Virus record (IMG/VR): IMGVR_UViG_3300022752_000022 | Location: 85,599-149,598 of that record | DNA from: a virus | Strand: one strand, 5' to 3' | DNA: 64,000 nucleotides | Shown: one piece after another, positions 47,636 through 57,900 of the stretch | Numbering within the stretch: the first letter of the stretch is position 1 | Layout of the letters: each line of letters starts with the position of its first letter | Notes under the pieces: generated by a model | Told to the model about the DNA's origin: nothing | Seen by the model: the letters and a program-made list of their open reading frames with translations, nothing else | Database searches by the model: none | Made by a program: the position numbers and the translations under genes

Positions 47636-47812
47636 ATGACAAATCACGAAAATTTAGTAAGTCTTTTTGAAACATATCTCACTGAAAATACAAAATTTGA
47701 AGAAAAATGTAATAAAGCTGCAGGAACAAGAGCGAGAAAAGCATTGTCTGAGATAGCAAAAGTTATAAAAGAAAGAAGAAAAGAAATTCAAGATACCAAA
47801 ACCGCATCATAA
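47636..47812 (+). CDS. Small histone-like protein
   Basis: A 58-residue frame (MTNHENLVSLFETYLTENTK...) follows AAAAGGAG. It contains KAAGTRARKALSEIAKVIKERRKEIQ, a Lys/Arg/Ala helix like the histone H1/Hc1-type small proteins of T4-like cyanophages. DNA binding is likely but unproven. Confidence 0.75.
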   Translation: MTNHENLVSLFETYLTENTKFEEKCNKAAGTRARKALSEIAKVIKERRKEIQDTKTAS

Positions 47813-47819
47813 ATAAAAC

Positions 47820-48200
47820 ATGGCAAAGACAATTTTTTATAAAGATTTACCATTAGATTTTACACCGCATCCTGTTTCAGGAGATGTTCGTCCAATAACA
47901 GATGAAGTGGCCATTCGGAGATCGCTATCAAATTTGATTCGCACAAGAAAAGGCACTAGACCATTTAGACCAGACTACGGTTCTAATATTCACAAATATC
48001 TTTTTGATTCCGGCGTTTTTGCTGAAGATGAATTAAATAGAAGTCTTTATGATACAATAGTACGACATGAACCTAGAGTTTTAGTCACAAAAATAGAATC
48101 TAAAATAGAAGGTGGTGGTATAGATATCACAATAGATTACATTTTGAAAAATGTGAATACACCAGGGAATATACAAACAACAATTAGAAGGGCCTCATAA
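47820..48200 (+). CDS. 25: gp25-like baseplate wedge protein
   Basis: This 126-residue protein has AIRRSLSNLIRTRKGTRPFRPDYGSNIHKYLFD, the core of the gp25/lysozyme-like (GPW_gp25) family. It links wedge subunits near the sheath base. It overlaps gp6 by one base (TAATG). Confidence 0.93.
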   Translation: MAKTIFYKDLPLDFTPHPVSGDVRPITDEVAIRRSLSNLIRTRKGTRPFRPDYGSNIHKYLFDSGVFAEDELNRSLYDTIVRHEPRVLVTKIESKIEGGGIDITIDYILKNVNTPGNIQTTIRRAS

Positions 48201-50017
48201 TGGCACTGACAAAAGATTTAAAAGTTGATGGATTAGATTTTGAAAGCATAAAATCAAATTTTATTAATTATTTAAAAACTCAGGATCAATTCAGAGATTA
48301 TAATTTTGATGCTTCAGGAATGCAAGTTCTTTTGGATCTGCTCGCTTATAATACTTATTATAATTCATTTTATTTAAATATGATTGCTAATGAAAATTTT
48401 TTGGCCACAGCACAGAAAAGAAATTCTGTGGTTAATTTAGCAAGATCATTAAACTACACTCCACGATCAACGTCTTCCGCAAAAATTATAGGTCTTGCTG
48501 TGTTATCCGTTACTGGATCTCCAGCATTCATTACGATACCGGCATTTACAAAATTTCAAGGCGTTGTTGATGGCAAAACATATGTATTTAATACAACTGA
48601 AGCGATAACCGTTGTTTCTACAGATGGAATTTATTCTAAAGAAATAACTCTTACTGAGGGTCAGTACATAACGGAACGATTCACTGTAAACACGAACGAT
48701 CCTGATCAAAGATTTTTGATATCAAATAAAAAAATGGATACAACTACTATATCAGTTAGAGTTCAAAATTCATCTGTTGACCTTACAACAAGACTTTTTA
48801 CTAAACCCGATAATTTAGTTGAAATAGATGGAAATTCTCGAATATTTTTTATTGAAGAAGTTGAAGATGGTTATTATGAACTATTTTTTGGTGATGATGC
48901 TTTGGGTGTAGCTCTAGATAATAATAATGTTATTATTGTTGAATATCTAATATCAAACGGAAGTAATGGAAATGACGTTAAAAATTTAACTTATACCGAT
49001 TCAATAAACGGTGTTACAAATATAATTTTCATTGAAAATGAGTCTGCGAGTGGCGGCGCTGAAATAGAAACAACAAATAAAATTAAATTTAATGCTCCAA
49101 AATCATATGAAGCACAAAATCGTGCAGTTACAGTTGAAGACTACAAAGCACTTATTTTAAAGCAACCAAACGTGCAAAGTGTATCTATATGGGGCGGAGA
49201 AGATAATGTGCCGGCAACATATGGAACTGTTTATATTTCTGTAAAGCCTATTGTTGGTGAATTTTTATCATCATCCGAAAAAGATGTTATTATACAGAAC
49301 GTTTTAAAGCCCAAAAAAATTCTAACTGTAAGAAATGTCATTGTTGATCCTGAATACATTTATTTGATCGTAAATAGTACAGTTAAATACGATTCTAGAT
49401 TTTTGATCATTACAGAAAGCGCATTAAAATCTAAAATTATTCAAACAATTAAAAATTATAACGATGATGACATCAACGAGTTCTCAAAATATTTCAGATT
49501 CTCTAAACTATCTAGATTAATCGACACATCTGATCGTGCTATCATTAATAGTACAACGACGATTCAGTTAAGAAAAGAAACAGAAATAACACTCGGCCAA
49601 TCTAAAAAATATGAATTGTCTTTTTCAAACCCCATTAATAATACAACACTAGGTAGACCAAGCACACATCCTTATGGAATAGGCAATCAATTAACATCTA
49701 ATGAATTCAGTTATGCTGGATTTGAACGGTGTTTTTTGGAAGATAATAACGGAATCATCAGAGTTTATCGTTTATCAGGAACAACACGGGTTGGCGTGAA
49801 TAATGATACAGGAACAATTGATTATAACACAGGTAATGTTATATTAAATAGTTTTATGCCGACGGCTTTTGTAGATGGAGGTGTTACACTTAAACTTACA
49901 GCAAATTCTAGCGGTCTTGATATTTTACCATTGAGAAATCAGATTATTTCCATACGTGATGCAGATATAACCGTGAACGCTGTTGATGATAGAACAATTA
50001 GTTTAGTTAATAGATAA
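48200..50017 (+). CDS. 6: gp6-like baseplate wedge protein
   Basis: This 605-residue protein starts MALTKDLKVDGLDFESIKSN, then MQVLLDLLAYNTYYNSFYLNMIANENFLATAQKRNSVVNLARSLNYTPRS (cut to its ends), and has the family segments GEDNVPATYGTVYISVKP and SRLIDTSDRAI. Two gp6 copies form the core of each baseplate wedge. T4 gp6 is 660 residues. Confidence 0.95.
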   Translation: MALTKDLKVDGLDFESIKSNFINYLKTQDQFRDYNFDASGMQVLLDLLAYNTYYNSFYLNMIANENFLATAQKRNSVVNLARSLNYTPRSTSSAKIIGLAVLSVTGSPAFITIPAFTKFQGVVDGKTYVFNTTEAITVVSTDGIYSKEITLTEGQYITERFTVNTNDPDQRFLISNKKMDTTTISVRVQNSSVDLTTRLFTKPDNLVEIDGNSRIFFIEEVEDGYYELFFGDDALGVALDNNNVIIVEYLISNGSNGNDVKNLTYTDSINGVTNIIFIENESASGGAEIETTNKIKFNAPKSYEAQNRAVTVEDYKALILKQPNVQSVSIWGGEDNVPATYGTVYISVKPIVGEFLSSSEKDVIIQNVLKPKKILTVRNVIVDPEYIYLIVNSTVKYDSRFLIITESALKSKIIQTIKNYNDDDINEFSKYFRFSKLSRLIDTSDRAIINSTTTIQLRKETEITLGQSKKYELSFSNPINNTTLGRPSTHPYGIGNQLTSNEFSYAGFERCFLEDNNGIIRVYRLSGTTRVGVNNDTGTIDYNTGNVILNSFMPTAFVDGGVTLKLTANSSGLDILPLRNQIISIRDADITVNAVDDRTISLVNR

Positions 50018-53000
50018 TGTCTGATTTAGGTTCATTTAAGCCTTCAATTCATCTTGAAGAACTTCTTTCTGAGGAGTTAAGGGACGGCTCAGAAAATTTT
50101 CTTCAGTTTTTAACTGCATATTATGAATGGCTTCAAACAACAAACATAACATATGAATCAGCAATTGGAAGTTTTACTAAAGATGAAATCATTATAGGAA
50201 CTTCAACTTTAGCACAAGCAACAATCAATCAAGTAGACACAACAAACAATCAATTAGTTGTCACAATGACAACTAATAAAGTATTTGATAATCAAGAAGT
50301 TTTTGCACAATCCATTCCAGAAGTTAGATTTAATGTAGAAAAAAACAGTAATACAATATTTTATTCATCTGCATATTCAAATACAGTTATATCAAATATA
50401 TCAATTGATGATGTCATTAGAATAAATGGCGAGAATCACGTTGTTGATACCGTTAACACAATAGCTATTGTCACACTTGAAAATCATGCAACTGGAGCAA
50501 GTTCCGCACCTATAGTTAAGTTGTCGCCGTATGTATCGATAACAAATATTGCCGATACTGAAACTAATCGTGCGACAATTCAAGATATATCTGATAATGT
50601 AATTCGAAAATCAGGAAAACTTTTAGAATATCGTGACCCAGAAAAAACTGTTGACAAATATGTAGATTTTTTGAAACAAGAACTCTACAGCACTTATCCT
50701 AAAGATTCTGTAGCAGATGAAAGAAAAATCGCAAGACGCCTTCGAGAATTTTATAAAACAAAAGGAAACGAGGAATCTTATCGATTTTTATTTAAAATGT
50801 TATTTGATGAGGAAATTGAACTTAAATTTCCAGGCGAAGATTTACTTCGTGTATCTGATGGTAAATTTGAAAAAACAAATATACTTCGAATTGAAGCAAC
50901 ACCAACAGTTTTTAATTTTTTAAATAGAACAGTTGTTGGAGCGAATAGTGTCGCTCTCGGAACAGTAGTTGATATTCGAAAAATCATTGTATCTGAAACA
51001 GAAATTGCACAAGCTGAATTGGGTATTGTTATTGGAACTTTTGAAGCAGGCGAATCTATTTTTGATGTTACTAACTCTGAATTGTCTGCAAATCTTTATG
51101 GTATAGTCTCAGGATTTCAAATTGTAGATGGTGGTTCAGGATATGAAGTTGGTGATGAGATTATAATTTCAGGTGATGGTAGCGATGCTTCCGCGAAAGT
51201 ATCTTCTATTCGAAGATCGCCAGTTTACAAATTAAAAATAAACAAAAAAGGTTATGGTTATCGTGAAGGCGTTGTTGCAACTGTAGACAATACAGCAACT
51301 GGTGGTGAAGGATTAATTGTCGGTGTTGGTGATATTGCAAACACATATGTCGTTGAAGAGCCGGCCGGAACTTTTTATGAAGTTGGTGAAATATCAGAAA
51401 TTTTCATTCTTGACAGAGGTTCAGGATACGCTAAAAAACCAACAATAACACTTATAGATCCTATCATTGAACCTTTAGGAATGCTTCACACTGATCTCAT
51501 AACAATTGATAATGGAGGTGGTGGATATGCAATTGGTGACGCACTTACATTCGCTGGAGGCGCAGCACCAACGACGGCCGCGGTGGGTCAAGTTGCTTCC
51601 GTAACTGGTTCAAATAATATCATCTTTGAAGATAGCACAAATATTTTATTTGATAATAGTTATCTTAGAACAGACTTTAGAATATTTTTTCAGCAATATC
51701 CATTAAACTTTTATATTTCCGGTTTAGGAGATATTGTACGCTGGGTATATTATCCAGGAATTATACCAACATATAGAGTGATAGGTCTAAATGAAAGAGA
51801 TGTTCTAAAAGAAGAAGGAACTTTACCGACTGGCGCAATTGTGCGTATTGAATTAACAAATGACGGCCGCGGATATGATCATGAAGACTTGCCAACAATA
51901 GGAGTTACAAGTTCAGGTGGAGCAGGTGCAGCATTTACTCTTGAAGGCATTCAAGGTAGAAGTGCCAATGTTGAAGTCGATACAGCAAACGTTGAACCAA
52001 AATATGGTATAGGTTCTATACGTGACGTTGAGATTTTGAATTATGGTTTAGATTATTCAACAGCAACGGCTGATCTTACGGGATCAGGTGATGGAAACGC
52101 TAACTTAATACCAATCGTTACAGGATCAGGCACATCAAAAGGTTTCTTTAGAAACGATGATGGTAAAGTTGATTATAAAGTTATTCAAGATTCTGAATAT
52201 TGGCAAGATTTTTCATATGTTATAAAGAGTGGTCTTGTCATTGAGAGATATTCAGACATTGTTAAAGAAATTCTTCATCCAGCTGGAACAGTTTTCTTTG
52301 GTGAAATTCTAATTTACAATGTCATTAGCGTTACTCCGAAATTTACTGGCATTGTTGATGTCATTAATGCAATTGAAAATTATTTTATTTACATCACATC
52401 ATTGGTACAAACATTAACTGGATCAGATCCACAAAAAATTGAAAAAGAAATACCTCTTGAAGCACTAGATCCGGCACCTCTAGTAAATGATAATAATATT
52501 GATCCTGTTGTTATCATAGAAAAATCAATTGATGTCACCGGTCAAGAACACACATCAGAATACGTTATAGATATTTCTTTAGATGTTGATACCATTACGA
52601 ATTCAGATCCACAAAAAATTGAAAAAGAAATACTTCTTGAAGCACTAGATCCGGCACCTTTAGTAAATGATAATAATATTGATCCTGTTGTCATTATAGA
52701 AAAATTAACAGATGCTAGCGGCAACGAACGGACACCAGAATATGAATTAAATCTAGAAATACCCATAGATGTTACCGGTCAAGAACACACCGAATATGAA
52801 TTAAATCTAGAAATACCTGTAGATGTCGCTATTGAAAAACATACCGAATACAATATTGAATATCAAACTTATGGTGATGTTTCTGCGGTTGGTCCTGACC
52901 AACAAAGTTTAGAAAAAGAAATTCAAATTATTATCAATTCAATTGGAGATGAACACACCGAATATGAATTAAATCTAGAAATACCTGTAGATGTCGCTAT

Positions 53001-53526
53001 TGAAAAACATACCGAATACAATATTGAATATCAAACTTATGGTGATGTTTCTGCGGTTGGTCCTGACCAACAAAGTTTAGAAAAAGAAATTCAAATTAAT
53101 ATTGATGCTATTACAGAAAAAGCAGCAGAATATATAGTTGTGACGGAAATAGATGTAGTAAATTCTGAAGTAACTGTACCACAAGGTCCCATTACATCCA
53201 CATACGGAAGACAACAAATCATAGTTTTTGCGGTGGATCAAATTTCATCTATACAAGATAGAACATTCGACACTGAATATTTAACAACTGTTGATATATG
53301 GAGAAGAATAACAGGAACAGTCAATGTTTTATCTTATCCACTTTCATCTGTATCAAATATAGTTTTTGGTACAGGAGGAACAACGTTTTTATCGGAATTT
53401 ATTGAAGATTCACCAATTACAATTGAAAATGAAAAATTCTTGGTTAAAAGCGTTGCGAATAACGAGTACATGGAGCTTAAAGTTCCTGCTCAAACTAATT
53501 ATGTTAATGTTTACGCATATCGTTAA
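50017..53526 (+). CDS. gp7-like large baseplate wedge protein with internal repeats
   Basis: This 1169-residue protein follows gp6 with a one-base overlap. N-terminal LEELLSEELRDGSENFLQFLTAYYEWLQ and ARRLREFYKTKGNEESYRFLFKMLFDEEIELKFPGEDLLR (both cut to their ends) are typical of the large wedge protein after gp6 in marine T4-like phages. The middle holds several GGSGYEVGDEIIISG-type beta repeats. The last third (about 800-1040) contains duplicated blocks, including a 148-bp exact DNA repeat. T4 gp7 is 1032 residues. Confidence 0.78.
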   Translation: MSDLGSFKPSIHLEELLSEELRDGSENFLQFLTAYYEWLQTTNITYESAIGSFTKDEIIIGTSTLAQATINQVDTTNNQLVVTMTTNKVFDNQEVFAQSIPEVRFNVEKNSNTIFYSSAYSNTVISNISIDDVIRINGENHVVDTVNTIAIVTLENHATGASSAPIVKLSPYVSITNIADTETNRATIQDISDNVIRKSGKLLEYRDPEKTVDKYVDFLKQELYSTYPKDSVADERKIARRLREFYKTKGNEESYRFLFKMLFDEEIELKFPGEDLLRVSDGKFEKTNILRIEATPTVFNFLNRTVVGANSVALGTVVDIRKIIVSETEIAQAELGIVIGTFEAGESIFDVTNSELSANLYGIVSGFQIVDGGSGYEVGDEIIISGDGSDASAKVSSIRRSPVYKLKINKKGYGYREGVVATVDNTATGGEGLIVGVGDIANTYVVEEPAGTFYEVGEISEIFILDRGSGYAKKPTITLIDPIIEPLGMLHTDLITIDNGGGGYAIGDALTFAGGAAPTTAAVGQVASVTGSNNIIFEDSTNILFDNSYLRTDFRIFFQQYPLNFYISGLGDIVRWVYYPGIIPTYRVIGLNERDVLKEEGTLPTGAIVRIELTNDGRGYDHEDLPTIGVTSSGGAGAAFTLEGIQGRSANVEVDTANVEPKYGIGSIRDVEILNYGLDYSTATADLTGSGDGNANLIPIVTGSGTSKGFFRNDDGKVDYKVIQDSEYWQDFSYVIKSGLVIERYSDIVKEILHPAGTVFFGEILIYNVISVTPKFTGIVDVINAIENYFIYITSLVQTLTGSDPQKIEKEIPLEALDPAPLVNDNNIDPVVIIEKSIDVTGQEHTSEYVIDISLDVDTITNSDPQKIEKEILLEALDPAPLVNDNNIDPVVIIEKLTDASGNERTPEYELNLEIPIDVTGQEHTEYELNLEIPVDVAIEKHTEYNIEYQTYGDVSAVGPDQQSLEKEIQIIINSIGDEHTEYELNLEIPVDVAIEKHTEYNIEYQTYGDVSAVGPDQQSLEKEIQINIDAITEKAAEYIVVTEIDVVNSEVTVPQGPITSTYGRQQIIVFAVDQISSIQDRTFDTEYLTTVDIWRRITGTVNVLSYPLSSVSNIVFGTGGTTFLSEFIEDSPITIENEKFLVKSVANNEYMELKVPAQTNYVNVYAYR
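52423..52705 (+). repeat. Direct repeat A in the gp7-like gene
   Basis: About 103 bp at 52423-52525 recur at 52603-52705 (offset 180) with only a few substitutions, encoding SDPQKIEKEIPLEALDPAPL and the following NDNNIDPVVIIEK. The copies are in frame. Confidence 0.9.
52783..53098 (+). repeat. 148-bp exact direct repeat B in the gp7-like gene
   Basis: 52783-52930 recurs without change at 52951-53098 (offset 168), encoding EHTEYELNLEIPVDVAIEKH and onward to KEIQI. Exact identity means very recent duplication or active homogenisation. Confidence 0.95.
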
Positions 53527-53536
53527 ACAATTTGAT

Positions 53537-53544
53537 TATAAATA
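53537..53544 (+). promoter_or_regulatory. T4-type late promoter, TATAAATA
   Basis: A perfect TATAAATA sits 29 bases before the gp8-like ATG, in the short gap after the gp7-like gene. AGGGAG lies just before the start codon. Confidence 0.85.
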
Positions 53545-53572
53545 ACCAACGAAGTATTTTAGGGAGATTATA

Positions 53573-54898
53573 ATGCCTGCAATCGTAACACACAAATTTA
53601 GAATTCACAATGCACAGCAATTCACTGAAGCATTTGATGAGACAGCAAACACCGTCGTATATCTTTATGTTGGTGGACCATCAGCATTCGGCGCATCAAA
53701 TGACGGCGGTACTGATCCTAGCCCACCAACACCAACAAATTCTACAGCAAACGTTGAATATTTGCCATGGAATGATATGATTGGTGCTAAACGTGCAACA
53801 GCGGCAGATGTTTCATTAGCCATTCCACGATATAACTGGACTTCAGGAACAACATACAAAATGTATGATGATGCTGACACTAATTTGATCGAAAGTGATG
53901 ATTTTTATGTCATGACAGATGAATATAATGTTTATAAATGTTTGAGAAATTCTGCTAACGGCGTCACAGCAGTACCGTCAACAACAAAACCAACAGGTGT
54001 CAGCACAGACTTTTTTGAAACTGCTGATAACTATGTATGGAAGTTTATGTACAAAGTGACAACTTCCGATGCTCTAAAGTTTTTAACCAATGATTACATT
54101 CCAGTTAAACTTCTCACATCGGATGATGGAAGCGATCAATGGGATGTGCAGTCATCAGCAACTGATGGCGGTATTCAAGCCATTAAAGTTACTGCGGGAG
54201 GAAGTGGATATACTAACGGTAACGGTTTAAGTATTGTGACAATTACTGGCGACGGAACTGGTGCAACTGCAACAGCAAACGTAACATCAGGAATTCTTCG
54301 TAGTATTACTGTTACAAATAAAGGAACAGGATATAATAATGCAACTATATCTATTACAGGTGCAAATACTGGAACAGCGACAGCTACAGCAGTCATTTCG
54401 CCTAGAGGCGGACATGGATCAAATCCTGTTGAAGAACTTGGCGGCAAATATGCTATGGTCAATGTGCGTTTAGATGGTAATGAAGCAAATACAATTTCTA
54501 CAGCAAATGACTTTAGAAAGGTTGGTTTGATTCGTGATCCATATGACTATGGTACAACAACTAGAGCACTTGCAACTAATAAACGTCAAACATTTAGATA
54601 TACTGTAACGAGTACATCAAACATTGTCGTTGATGATACAATGACAGTTGGCGCAAACACTGCCAAAGTTATTGAAGTTGATACTGTAAACAGCTATGTA
54701 TTTACGACAAAACCTCTACCAAGAAATTTTACGGCAGCAGCGTTTACAACTTCAAGTGGTGGATCAGGTACAATTTCTTCAATCAGTACACCAGGTCTAC
54801 AACCATACTCAGGTGATGTAATGTATACGGAATATAGAAGTCCAATTTCTAGAGCGGAAGATCAGATTGAAGATGTTAAGTTAATTATTGAGTTTTAA
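53573..54898 (+). CDS. 8: gp8-like baseplate wedge protein
   Basis: This 441-residue protein starts HKFRIHNAQQFTEAFDE and has VYLYVGGPSAF, NVEYLPWNDMIGAKRAT, IPRYNWTSGTTYKMYDD, FYVMTDEYNVYKCL and NYVWKFMYKVTTSDALKFLTNDYIPVK, the conserved layout of the gp8 wedge protein in T4-like marine phages. Residues about 195-275 add GGSGYTNGNG and KGTGYNNATI-type beta repeats, also present in the gp7-like protein. T4 gp8 has 334 residues. Confidence 0.88.
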   Translation: MPAIVTHKFRIHNAQQFTEAFDETANTVVYLYVGGPSAFGASNDGGTDPSPPTPTNSTANVEYLPWNDMIGAKRATAADVSLAIPRYNWTSGTTYKMYDDADTNLIESDDFYVMTDEYNVYKCLRNSANGVTAVPSTTKPTGVSTDFFETADNYVWKFMYKVTTSDALKFLTNDYIPVKLLTSDDGSDQWDVQSSATDGGIQAIKVTAGGSGYTNGNGLSIVTITGDGTGATATANVTSGILRSITVTNKGTGYNNATISITGANTGTATATAVISPRGGHGSNPVEELGGKYAMVNVRLDGNEANTISTANDFRKVGLIRDPYDYGTTTRALATNKRQTFRYTVTSTSNIVVDDTMTVGANTAKVIEVDTVNSYVFTTKPLPRNFTAAAFTTSSGGSGTISSISTPGLQPYSGDVMYTEYRSPISRAEDQIEDVKLIIEF

Positions 54899-54918
54899 TT
54901 TAATCGGAATATCAACAT

Positions 54919-57900
54919 ATGGCTAACACAAATCCAGGCGGGCTTGATCTAAACAATAGCCCGTACTATGATGATTTTGACGAAGAAAAAAAGTTTGCGA
55001 GAGTTCTTTTTGTTCCTGGTCGTGCTGTTCAGGCCCGTGAATTAACGCAAGCACAAACTTTAAGTCAAAAGCAAGTTGAAAGATTTGCAAATTACTTTTT
55101 CAAGCCGGGATCTATTTTAGATGGTTGTGAACAAAATTTAGATTATTCGATGCCTTATTTGAAACTTCAACAAAATTATGATGGCGATGAAGTAAATGTT
55201 TCTAATTTCTTGTATGGAGAAATTACAGGCGCAAATACGGGCATCAAGGCTTATGTTGGTATTGTCAGTGACATTGAAGATAATGATCCGAAGACGCTAT
55301 TCATAAATTATACGTCTTCGGGATCATATATTCTATCAGTTAATGTCGCATCAACACTTTTAACTGTAGGAAATACAATCACATTTTCTACAGGAAACAC
55401 AGCGGTTATCCGATCATTTTATACTGATCCTATCACATCCAATAGTTATGTTCACATTGGTGAAGTAAATGGTACGCCTAGTGTAACAACTGCAAATACT
55501 ATTCTATCAAGCGGTGCACAGAATACATTTAATATAACTTTAGTGACTGATAAAAGAACTTCATTAGAATTTGAAAATAGTGAATTAGTCTATACTTCAA
55601 ATGTTTATTCTAGGTTTTACGCACTCAGTGCTACAACAAATGCAACAAGATATATTGAAGCAGAAGGCACCGAAAATGAAATTATCTTTACACGAGGTTC
55701 AAAAATAAATGTAGGCGACGGCATCATTTACATCGCAGACCATTTCATAAAAAATTCAAGTCAAACACTTATACTTGACAAGTATACAAATAGACCATCT
55801 TATAAAATTGGTTTAGTTCCAGAAAAATCTTTTGTTGATTATCTAGATGATACATCACTTCTAGACAATGCTGCTGGTACACCAAATTTTCAAGCACCAG
55901 GAGCAGATCGATTAAAAATTGATGTTGTTCTTACAAAAATTCCTTTTGGTACATCAACCGATGAAAATGAATTCGTCAGTTTAATTGAAGTTGAAGATGG
56001 TATTGTAAAGAAAAGAAAAGATATCAGTTTAGAAAGTAAACTTGGTCAAGTTGTGGCAAAAAGAACGTTTGAAGAATCTGGTAATTATACGCTATCGGAT
56101 CCTAAATTAAATATACGTGAGCATCTACTTTTAAATAATAACGGCGGAAGATACGAAGCAGTTGATGGAGGAAATACAAATTTACTTTTGATTGAAGTTG
56201 ATCCATTCACGGCATATGTTTCAGGATTTAGAACTGAATTTATAGTGAAACAAGAAGTTTCTTTAACTAAGGGTCTTGATACACAGTATGTCGAACAAGT
56301 GAGAACTCAAATTAACTCAGGAAGTTACATTGAAGTTAATGAAGTTATGGGTGACTGGGACATCATGGAAGCAACTGAAGTTGATCTGTATAATACGCCA
56401 CAAAAAATTATAACAAGAGGTGCTAATACAAATTCAACTTTACTTGGAACAAAAATTGGAACAGCGAGAGTAAAAGGTGTTGATTGGGTTTCTGGAAATC
56501 CTGGAACATCGAGCGCATCTTTTTATCTTTATCTTACTGATGTTACAATTAATAGTTTAAATACTTTTTCGCAAGTTAGATCAATTTATGATTCCGCTAC
56601 ACCAAAAAGATTTGGTGATATTGTTTTAGATGCAAATGGTAATGCCGTTTTACAAGAACAATCTTTTGGTAAACTCATATTTAATTTACCTTACAGCGCA
56701 ATTAAGACACTTCGAGACACACAAGGTGAATTAGAAACAGGATTCAGATTTAGAAAAGTTTTTAATGTTAACTTTTCTAGTGGCCAAGCTGTCATTTCTT
56801 CAACAGACACTTCAGAAACTTTTGTTGGAACCGGAGCACTATCATCAGCACAAAAAGATGAAAACTATTTTGTTGTCATCACAAATGGCGGCGCAAACGT
56901 TCAATCGTCAACGATTGGTACAGGATCAATTCACATTGGATCAAATACCATTTTGAGTGTTTCAGTTGATCCTAGAACAAGATTCAATATCGGTGATGTT
57001 ATACGAATTGCAAGTGAAAATCATGCCGTCAAAAGTTTACCAAATAGTTCATCAATTGTTTTAAGTACAAGTCACGTTGCTGGAGCAACGACACAAAACA
57101 TAACAAAAATTTTTCCAACTGGAACATTTATTGATCTTTCAGGTAACGGAGGAAACGGATCTACAAGAGGAGTTACTGTTAGTGCTCCAGATTCCGTAAC
57201 TATCAATATTCAAGAATCACACGCATCAACGTTTAGCGCGAAAATTTATGCTACAATGGATCGATCTAACGCTAGAGAGATGCGTAAGATTTTAAATTAT
57301 CAAGCAACAGCAAATGTAAATCCAAGTACACATTCAACAAGTTTAACAGGACCATACGGTTTAGGTCATGCTGATGTTTATAGAATTCATGAAATTTATC
57401 AGTCAAATGATACAACATTCGCAACAGCAGCAAACACAAATACAACATTCAACACAGTAGTTACATCAAATTATATTTTTGATAATGGTCAACGTGATAA
57501 TAGTTATGAACATGCTACAGTCACACCAAAAGTTGGATATAAACCAACTGGCAGATTGTTGATTGTTTATGATCATTTTACACATGATACAACACAAGGT
57601 ATTGGATATCTTTCAGTTGATTCTTATCCAATTAACGATGTAGTATCATCAAACACAACAATTACAACATCAAATATTCCTGTTTATACGAGTACAAAAA
57701 CAGGAGCAATTTATGATTTAAGAAATTGTATAGATTTTAGACCAATCAAAACTGCTAACACATCATTGAATCCTGCTGATACTGGAGTTTATCAAATAGC
57801 ATCCGGTGGTTTACATACACCTCTCGCCGGATCAGATTTCGACGCTGATTTGATTTTTTATAAAGGTCGTGTAGCGAAACTATATCTCAATTCAAAAGGT

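Noticed and set aside
47808-47815. CATAAATA before gp25 as a late promoter
   Set aside because: The transcript would start at the gp25 ATG and leave no ribosome site.
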